Below are positions 1 through 4,261 of a DNA stretch of 9,113 bases, one piece after another. A program made the position numbers and the translations under genes. Every line of letters begins with the position of its first letter. Positions within the stretch are counted from its first letter, which is position 1. Source of the DNA: Lachnospiraceae bacterium UBA1778 (GTDB taxonomy: Bacteria; Bacillota; Clostridia; Lachnospirales; Lachnospiraceae); NCBI GenBank assembly GCA_002315255.1, contig DCGM01000059.1, positions 2,546 to 11,658 on the forward strand. The letters run 5' to 3'. The notes under the pieces were generated by a model that worked only from the letters and a program-made list of their open reading frames with translations, was not told the DNA's origin and did no database searches.

Positions 1-25
1 ATGGGTTCAAGTCCCATCACCGGCA
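1..25 (+). tRNA. 3' end of a tRNA, probably tRNA-Leu (5' part outside the window)
   Basis: Positions 1-5 (ATGGG) pair with 13-17 (CCCAT) around a seven-base loop, TTCAAGT, which is the T arm. The 3' acceptor strand CACCGGC (18-24) and discriminator A25 follow. An acceptor half CACCGGC with discriminator A fits the bacterial tRNA-Leu pattern (5' half GCCGGTG), but the anticodon is outside the window, so the amino acid is inferred. The next three bases are CTA, not CCA, so the CCA tail would have to be added enzymatically. The mature end is 25 nt from the secG start with no terminator between, suggesting co-transcription followed by RNase processing. Confidence 0.75.
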
Positions 26-50
26 CTATCATTTTTTAAGGAGATTTCCT

Positions 51-287
51 ATGGAAGTTGTAAGAATTATCCTCGCTAGCATTTTAGGAGTTGTTGGTCT
101 TGGTCTGGTTGTTATTGTTATTTTACAGGAAGGCAAGTCTGCCGGACTTGGTACCATCGGGGGAATGGCAGAAACCTATTGGGATAAGAACCGCTCTCGC
201 TCGTCGGAAGGAAAACTTGAAAAGCTGACGAAGATTCTTTCGATTGCTTTCTTTGTTATTTCTCTTATTCTGGTTATCAATTTCTAA
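51..287 (+). CDS. secG: Preprotein translocase subunit SecG
   Basis: Small membrane subunit of the SecYEG channel; it assists SecA-driven export across the cytoplasmic membrane. The 78-residue product has the SecG layout: a first membrane helix at about residues 5-26, a cytoplasmic loop with LQEGKSAGLG and IGGMAETYW (about 25-44) and a basic stretch KNRSRSSEGKLEK, then a second helix at about 59-77. The loop sequence is typical of clostridial SecG, and the length is normal for the family. The start is set by AAGGAG at 38-43, seven bases before ATG. The gene follows the tRNA closely, has no promoter of its own that I can see, and ends at a terminator 15 nt after its stop, so tRNA and secG probably form one transcription unit. 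Confidence 0.93.
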   Translation: MEVVRIILASILGVVGLGLVVIVILQEGKSAGLGTIGGMAETYWDKNRSRSSEGKLEKLTKILSIAFFVISLILVINF

Positions 288-302
288 TTTGGGTTTTTTT
301 GG

Positions 303-336
303 GGCTCCGGGGGTACTATGCTCTCGGAGTCTTTTT
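303..336 (+). terminator. Intrinsic terminator after secG
   Basis: GGCTCCGGGGG (303-313) pairs with CTCTCGGAGTC (321-331) over 11 pairs, three of them G-U, with loop TACTATG (314-320), followed by TTTTT (332-336). The U-tract lies on the + side only, so it ends transcription from the tRNA/secG direction and separates secG from smpB. I found no convincing promoter in the short stretch between it and smpB. Confidence 0.85.
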
Positions 337-368
337 GTTTATATTGATTATTTAAAAAAAGGGGTCAT

Positions 369-827
369 ATGAAGGAATCAGGAAGGAAACTCATCGCTGC
401 GAATAAAAAAGCGTATCATGAGTTTTTTATTGAAGAAAAATTTGAGTGCGGAATCGCATTGGCAGGAACAGAAGTGAAGTCGATGCGACTCGGTCAATGC
501 TCTTTAAAAGAGGCGTATGTGCAGATCAAAAACGGCGAAGTCATTATCTTCCACATGCATATTTCGCCGTACGAAAAGGGAAATATTTTCAACAAAGACC
601 CGCTTCGCCCGCGGAAGCTTCTGATGCATAAGAAGGAAATCCGAAAGCTCGAAGCAAAGGTGAAGGAGAAAGGGTATACGATCGTTCCGACGGAGGCCTT
701 TTTTAACGGAAGCCTCGTAAAGATCGATATCGCATTGGCGAAAGGCAAAAAGCTTTATGATAAGCGCGAAGCTCTTCACGAGAAGGATGTGAAGCGCGAC
801 ACGGACCGTGCAATGAAGGAGCGATAA
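369..827 (+). CDS. smpB: SsrA-binding protein SmpB
   Basis: Binds tmRNA and brings it, charged with alanine, to ribosomes stalled on broken messages (trans-translation). The 152-residue product has normal length and the family motifs in order: LAGTEVKSMR (31-40, beta-barrel core), HISPYEKGN (64-72), NKDPLRPRKLL (75-85), and the tmRNA/decoding-site segment GKKLYDKRE (126-134). A basic C-terminal tail (about 131-152) is the part known to enter the mRNA channel. Position 76 is Lys where His is common (NHDP). A purine run AAAGGGG (358-364) sits only four bases before the ATG, which is tight. In many Firmicutes smpB follows rnr and precedes ssrA; here secG lies upstream and a PP2C phosphatase starts 1 nt after the stop. 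No tmRNA is visible in the window. Confidence 0.95.
   Translation: MKESGRKLIAANKKAYHEFFIEEKFECGIALAGTEVKSMRLGQCSLKEAYVQIKNGEVIIFHMHISPYEKGNIFNKDPLRPRKLLMHKKEIRKLEAKVKEKGYTIVPTEAFFNGSLVKIDIALAKGKKLYDKREALHEKDVKRDTDRAMKER
816..821 (+). promoter_or_regulatory. Ribosome binding site of the PP2C gene, inside the smpB end
   Basis: AAGGAG lies within the last codons of smpB, seven bases before the ATG at 829. The smpB stop (825-827) is between it and the start codon. This fixes the downstream start and implies translational coupling of the two genes. Confidence 0.8.
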
Positions 828-828
828 A

Positions 829-2586
829 ATGTGTTCTCACGATATCTTAGTGATTTTAAATTATGCATCTGTTCTCGTTACGTTCGCCAGCGCTGTCATC
901 ATCAGCCTTCAGACGTCAGGGAAAATGCAGAAGCTCGCCATGTTAGTTTCGATTTCATTGACGGTTTGCTGCATCGGATTTTTGATGAAGTCGGAAGCAA
1001 AAGCAGTTGAAACTTATATCGCAGGGCAGAAAATCGCGTATTTCTTCGTCACGCACTGTATGTTTTTAATGCTCTTATTTGTACTGGAGTACTGCCGCTT
1101 CTCCATTCCGAAATTCGTCGAATGGATTTTTCACGGTTTGAACTTTTTCGTTTCGTTCTCTGTTCTGACGCTCGATTATCACTCGTTTTTCTATAAGAGC
1201 TATTATGCGATCCCGATGGACGGCTTTATCCTGGTCGAAAAGGAATACGGCATTCTCCATACCTTCGCGGTCGCATTGTTCGGCTTCTATATGATCGCAG
1301 GACTTGTGATCGCCATCATCTTTTCCGTTAAGAACATCCGGAAAAAGAGCCGCTATGTATGGCGGATTCTGATCGCTTATATGCTTCCCTGCACCGTCTA
1401 TGTAGTTACGAAGCTTTTGGACGGGAACAATGATTATCTCTCGATCGCAGGCGCCGCGTTTTCGATCATGATGATCATTATGATCTATCGGAACAACCTT
1501 TACGATGTCGACAATATCGCCGTGAAGTTTACGATCGAATCGACGGAAGAGGCCTTCGTCGTCTTTGATGACAAATATCGTTTTAAAGGCTGCAATCAAA
1601 AGGCTTACGAACTGTTCCCCGAGTTGAAAAAGGTCGATCTCGACGGCGATATCCGTGAAATTTCCTCAGAGTTTACCGGTTATATTGATGGAGATACAGA
1701 TGAATTCCGCACAGAAGACCGGATTTACGGTATTTCGGTCCGCTCGATCGTCGATGGTATGATCACGCACGGAAAAGTCTTAAAGATTGAAGATGTGACG
1801 ATGCAGCGCCATTATACAGACCTTCTTAAGGCGAGCAAGGACCAGTATGATAAGGACATGGCGATGGGAAAGAGCATTCAGCTTTCTGTTCTGCCGAATC
1901 CGAAGGACGTATTCGCCCAAAACCTGCGGATCGATGCGGCAGCTATGATGGAAACTGCGCGTGAAGTCGGCGGCGATTTCTATGATCTCTTTATGCTTGA
2001 TAAGGACAGAGCGGCCTTCCTCGTCGCGGATGTTTCCGGAAAAGGAATTCCGGCCGCGCTATTCATGATGCGTGCGAAAACGACAATCCGCAGTCTGACG
2101 GAAGAGGGACTTCCGGTCAATGAAGTCTTCGAGCAGGCGAACGAACGCCTTTGCCAGGAAAATGACGCGCATATGTTTGTTACCGCCTGGCTGTGCATTG
2201 CCGATTTGAATACCGGCCATATCACCTTTGCAAATGCGGGGCATAATCCGCCGGCAGTCGTCCATCAGGACGGCACCTGCGAACTTCTGAAAAGCCGCCC
2301 AGGCATTGTACTCGCAGCGATGGAAGGCGTACCTTATAGGTTACAGCAGTACGACCTCGCCCCAGGCGATAAGCTTTTTCTTTATACGGACGGTGTTACC
2401 GAAGCGACGTCTGCATCGGATGAACTGTACGGTGAGAAACGCCTTTTAGAGGTCCTTCAGCGGAATTATGAACTTTCGTCGGAAGATACGATGAAGGCTG
2501 TGAAAACAGATATCGACAAGTTTGTCGGCGAAGCCGAGCAGTTTGACGATATTACGATGGTTGTGTTCCGGATGACCGGACGCTGA
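829..2586 (+). CDS. Membrane 7TM-PAS-PP2C (SpoIIE/RsbU-type) serine/threonine phosphatase
   Basis: Probable sensor phosphatase of a partner-switching pathway, removing phosphate from a STAS anti-anti-sigma factor. Residues 5-27, 35-54, 65-87, 96-115, 145-167, 177-197 and 204-220 are hydrophobic, giving seven membrane helices that resemble the 7TM module found at the N-terminus of some histidine kinases. Residues about 236-330 look like a PAS domain (IESTEEAFVVFDD start). A linker ends in IQLSVLP (350-356), the usual entry to SpoIIE-type PP2C domains. The metal-binding and core motifs are intact: GGDFYD (381-386), DVSGKG (401-406), GHNPP (471-475), TDG (520-522) and FDD (572-574). No kinase motifs are present. 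The gene begins 1 nt after smpB. The STAS protein encoded at 3587-3886 is the obvious candidate substrate. The family assignment is strong; the stimulus is unknown. Confidence 0.9.
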   Translation: MCSHDILVILNYASVLVTFASAVIISLQTSGKMQKLAMLVSISLTVCCIGFLMKSEAKAVETYIAGQKIAYFFVTHCMFLMLLFVLEYCRFSIPKFVEWIFHGLNFFVSFSVLTLDYHSFFYKSYYAIPMDGFILVEKEYGILHTFAVALFGFYMIAGLVIAIIFSVKNIRKKSRYVWRILIAYMLPCTVYVVTKLLDGNNDYLSIAGAAFSIMMIIMIYRNNLYDVDNIAVKFTIESTEEAFVVFDDKYRFKGCNQKAYELFPELKKVDLDGDIREISSEFTGYIDGDTDEFRTEDRIYGISVRSIVDGMITHGKVLKIEDVTMQRHYTDLLKASKDQYDKDMAMGKSIQLSVLPNPKDVFAQNLRIDAAAMMETAREVGGDFYDLFMLDKDRAAFLVADVSGKGIPAALFMMRAKTTIRSLTEEGLPVNEVFEQANERLCQENDAHMFVTAWLCIADLNTGHITFANAGHNPPAVVHQDGTCELLKSRPGIVLAAMEGVPYRLQQYDLAPGDKLFLYTDGVTEATSASDELYGEKRLLEVLQRNYELSSEDTMKAVKTDIDKFVGEAEQFDDITMVVFRMTGR

Positions 2587-2645
2587 TTTGAATGAACAGA
2601 AACAGCGGACTCATAGTAAACGTGGAATAAAGGAGAGAACGACGG

Positions 2646-3572
2646 ATGGGTTATACATTCTGCTTCCCTTGGGAAATCCCTTTTATGCAGTTCGTCCAAT
2701 CGGTGGAAAACCCGATTATGACGGCTCTTGCCACCTTTTTTACGATGTTTGGCCAGGAATATTTTGTGATTTTTTTGACCGGCTTCTGTTACTGGAGCCT
2801 CGACAAAAAACTTGGTCAAAAGGTGCTCGCAGCGCTCTGCGGTTCCATGGTCTTCGGGGCATTGATTAAAGGGACTCTGTTAAGACGCAGACCGTATATG
2901 GATTTTTCCGAGGTGAAATGCATCCGTGCGGCGTCTCCTGATGCTGATACGATGTCTCCGGTCGAGCAGGGGTATTCCTTCCCGAGCATCAATTCTTCGC
3001 TGTCGGCCGGCGTGTTTGGGACGATCGGAATCAATGTAAAGAAGACATGGAGTACAGTTCTTGCTTTTATTATTCCTTTCTTTGTCGGACTTTCGCGCAT
3101 TTATCTCGGGGTCCATTATCCGACGGACGTTTTAGCAGGTTGGGCGGTCGGTACGATTGCATTATTCCTGGTTTACTTTATCGGACGGAAATTTGGCGTA
3201 AAGGTCTGCATGCTGATCGAGTTAGCGATTGGCGCGGCCGGTTTCTTTTACTGCCGCGAAAATGAGTTTTTCTCAATCTACGGCATTCTTTTAGGCTGCT
3301 TTAGCGGTTTCCTTTATGAAGAAAAGTTCGTGCAGTTTGAGAACAGTAAGAAATGGTGGAGCTATCTTTTAAGACCGGTTCTCGGAGTGCTTCTATTTGT
3401 CGGTATTTCGGCGCTTTTAAAGCTTCCGGTTCAAAATATCAGTTCTACTGATGCGCTGTCCTTCCTGTTTGGTTATCGTTGCTTCCGCTATGCCCTGTGC
3501 ACTTTTATCATCATGGGACCGTATACGCACCTGTTTAAAGCCGTCAAATTGTTTTTCAAAAGAACAAACTGA
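2646..3572 (+). CDS. PAP2-family membrane phosphatase with variant C2 motif
   Basis: Polytopic membrane protein of 308 residues in the PAP2 (phosphatidic acid phosphatase 2) superfamily, whose members dephosphorylate lipid phosphates such as phosphatidate or undecaprenyl diphosphate. Motif C1, K-x6-RP, is K75 to P83. Motif C3, SR-x5-H-x3-D, is S150, R151, H157, D161 (SRIYLGVHYPTD) and holds the expected nucleophile His157. Motif C2, normally PSGH, reads P113-S114-I115-N116, so the His thought to protonate the leaving group is replaced by Asn. Residues beyond about 165 contain further hydrophobic segments and end in a basic tail (FKAVKLFFKRTN). AAAGGAGAG at 2629-2637 supports the ATG at 2646; an earlier ATG at 2588 is in another frame. 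The gene sits between a PP2C phosphatase and its likely STAS partner. The substrate cannot be told from sequence. Confidence 0.85.
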   Translation: MGYTFCFPWEIPFMQFVQSVENPIMTALATFFTMFGQEYFVIFLTGFCYWSLDKKLGQKVLAALCGSMVFGALIKGTLLRRRPYMDFSEVKCIRAASPDADTMSPVEQGYSFPSINSSLSAGVFGTIGINVKKTWSTVLAFIIPFFVGLSRIYLGVHYPTDVLAGWAVGTIALFLVYFIGRKFGVKVCMLIELAIGAAGFFYCRENEFFSIYGILLGCFSGFLYEEKFVQFENSKKWWSYLLRPVLGVLLFVGISALLKLPVQNISSTDALSFLFGYRCFRYALCTFIIMGPYTHLFKAVKLFFKRTN

Positions 3573-3586
3573 AAAAGGAGAATATT

Positions 3587-3886
3587 ATGAGTATCGAGAA
3601 AAAGAAAGAAGATTCCACTTTGACGGTTTTCCTTGAGGGAAAACTGACTAACAGTAACGTTTCGGATATTGACGCTTCGATTCAGGAATCGATGGAAGGA
3701 ATCGACACGCTTATCCTCGATTTTGAAAAATTAGTTTATATTTCATCTGCCGGCCTTCGGCTGGTGCTGACCTATTACCAGCTTTTGAACCCGAATCAGG
3801 GGAAGCTGATCATTAAAAATGCCTGTGAGAATGTCCGGGATATTTTCTATATGACCGGCCTGGACCATTTTCTTTTATTCGAATAA
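3587..3886 (+). CDS. STAS-domain anti-sigma factor antagonist (SpoIIAA/RsbV-like)
   Basis: A 99-residue single STAS domain. Such proteins bind and neutralise an anti-sigma kinase when unphosphorylated and are switched off by serine phosphorylation. Family marks are the N-terminal strand with FLEGKLTNSNVSDID (15-29), the strand LILDFEKLVYIS (42-53), and the phosphorylation loop SSAGLR (53-58). By alignment with B. subtilis SpoIIAA, where Ser58 is modified, Ser54 is the likely acceptor. The C-terminal part, NVRDIFYMTGLDHFLLFE, is also typical. AAAAAGGAG (3572-3580) lies six bases before the ATG and directly abuts the PAP2 stop, so the two genes are co-transcribed. The matching PP2C phosphatase is two genes upstream, but no RsbW/SpoIIAB-type kinase or sigma factor gene is in the window. 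Last gene before the terminator. Confidence 0.92.
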   Translation: MSIEKKKEDSTLTVFLEGKLTNSNVSDIDASIQESMEGIDTLILDFEKLVYISSAGLRLVLTYYQLLNPNQGKLIIKNACENVRDIFYMTGLDHFLLFE

Positions 3887-3897
3887 AGCAGTTATTT

Positions 3898-3927
3898 AAG
3901 GAGCCGCCTAGGGACGGCTCCTTTTTT
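3898..3927 (+). terminator. Intrinsic terminator after the STAS gene
   Basis: AAGGAGCCG (3898-3906) pairs perfectly with CGGCTCCTT (3915-3923) around the loop CCTAGGGA, and T continues to 3927. It starts 12 nt after the STAS stop and ends the smpB-to-STAS cluster, isolating it from the topoisomerase operon. Confidence 0.93.
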
Positions 3928-3931
3928 ATGA

Positions 3932-3980
3932 ATCTATAAAAGACCACGTCGAAAACATCTATAGAAGACCACGTCGAAAA
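3932..3980 (+). repeat. Two-copy 24-nt direct repeat between terminator and promoter
   Basis: Copies at 3932-3955 and 3957-3980 are identical except A3939 versus G3964 and repeat with a 25-bp period. Each contains AAGACCACGTCGAAAA, with the small inverted element GAC-CAC-GTC. The pair lies between the upstream terminator and the putative -35 element at 3985, the usual place for an activator site or an A-rich upstream promoter element. Its core AAAAGACCACGT differs by one base from AAAAGACCAGGT in the array at 4126-4241. Confidence 0.85.
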
Positions 3981-3984
3981 TAAC

Positions 3985-4018
3985 TTGCAAAGAATTCAAA
4001 GATGTGCTAATGTATAAT
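3985..4018 (+). promoter_or_regulatory. Probable promoter of the topoisomerase operon
   Basis: TTGCAA (3985-3990) is followed after 17 bp by TAATGT (4008-4013), which is preceded by TG at the extended -10 position. A perfect TATAAT overlaps at 4013-4018, but its spacing to TTGCAA is 22 bp, so it would need a weaker or no -35. Either would place the transcript start near 4020-4026. It is the best vegetative-type promoter visible in the gap, and one is needed because a terminator lies just upstream. Confidence 0.55.
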
Positions 4019-4261
4019 GGCTTATGGCACAATATCTTGTGTTTATTCCGTGAACGTCCCTGGATTATATTTGGCGCGAAAAAAGCTACAGCAGGGCAGA
4101 ATGGATTAATAATCCGGAACAGTCATAAGGATCAGGAAAAAGTCGAAAAGACCAGGTAAAAAGCCTAAAAGATCAGGTATTAACTCGAAAAGATCAGGTA
4201 AAACTCGAAAAGATCAGGTAAAAAGGCTAAAAGATAAGAATATAAGGTTAGAGGTAAAAGA
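4019..4261 (+). other. Long leader region of the topoisomerase operon
   Basis: About 240 nt without a gene, transcribed if the promoter at 3985-4018 is right. It holds a small hairpin CACAA/TTGTG (4028-4041), a hairpin GGATT/AATCC (4103-4115), and a longer-range complement CTGGATTAT (4060-4068) with ATAATCCGG (4109-4117), nine pairs including one G-U. The last two structures share bases and exclude each other. The second half is the phased repeat array. No start codon with a ribosome binding site, no tRNA and no known riboswitch consensus was seen. The ribosome binding site for subunit B is AGAGG (4250-4254), seven bases before the ATG. Confidence 0.5.
4126..4241 (+). repeat. Helically phased six-copy repeat, core AAAAGAYCAGGTA
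   Basis: Core copies begin at 4126 (degenerate, AAGGATCAGG inside), 4146 (GACC form), 4167, 4188, 4208 (GATC form) and 4229 (degenerate, AAAAGATAAG). The steps are 20, 21, 21, 20 and 21 bp, close to two turns of B-DNA. Flanking linkers alternate between TCG/CTA before the core and AAAAGSC or AAAC after it, so A-tracts of 4-5 bases recur about every 8.5 and 12.5 bp, averaging near 10 bp. Phased A-tracts of this kind are known to give intrinsic DNA curvature. The array ends 20 nt before the subunit B start. It is not coding: the open frames across it have no start codon. Confidence 0.9.

Noticed and set aside
337..368. Promoter for smpB (TATATT at 340-345)
   Set aside because: The -10-like sequence has no -35 partner; the required position falls in the terminator stem. 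Readthrough or an unrecognised promoter must be assumed.
1075..1599. 174-codon open frame on the - strand
   Set aside because: It lies antisense inside the 7TM part of the PP2C gene, has no ribosome binding site, and its composition is the mirror of the membrane-helix codons.
2588..2869. 93-codon + strand frame beginning just after the PP2C stop
   Set aside because: It overlaps the PAP2 gene out of frame, has no ribosome binding site, and the strong site AAAGGAGAG at 2629-2637 serves the ATG at 2646.
4129..4221. Open frame through the repeat array giving heptads such as RKDQVKS, LKDQVLT, RKDQVKL (period 21 bp = 7 codons)
   Set aside because: It is bounded by TAA at 4126-4128 and 4219-4221 and contains no ATG, GTG or TTG. 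The frame starting at 4113 also lacks a start. The 21-bp period fits helical phasing better than coding.
4126..4247. CRISPR-like array
   Set aside because: Cores are short (13 nt), the spacers are only about 8 nt and themselves similar, and no cas gene is near.
3932..4261. Replication origin (oriC) next to a gyrB-like gene
   Set aside because: No TTATCCACA-type DnaA boxes were seen and dnaA, dnaN and recF are absent. The upstream neighbours are smpB and signalling genes.
3887..4261. tmRNA (ssrA) expected near smpB
   Set aside because: No tRNA-Ala-like ends and no tag-coding segment ending in an ALA-type tail could be found in the only large gap.
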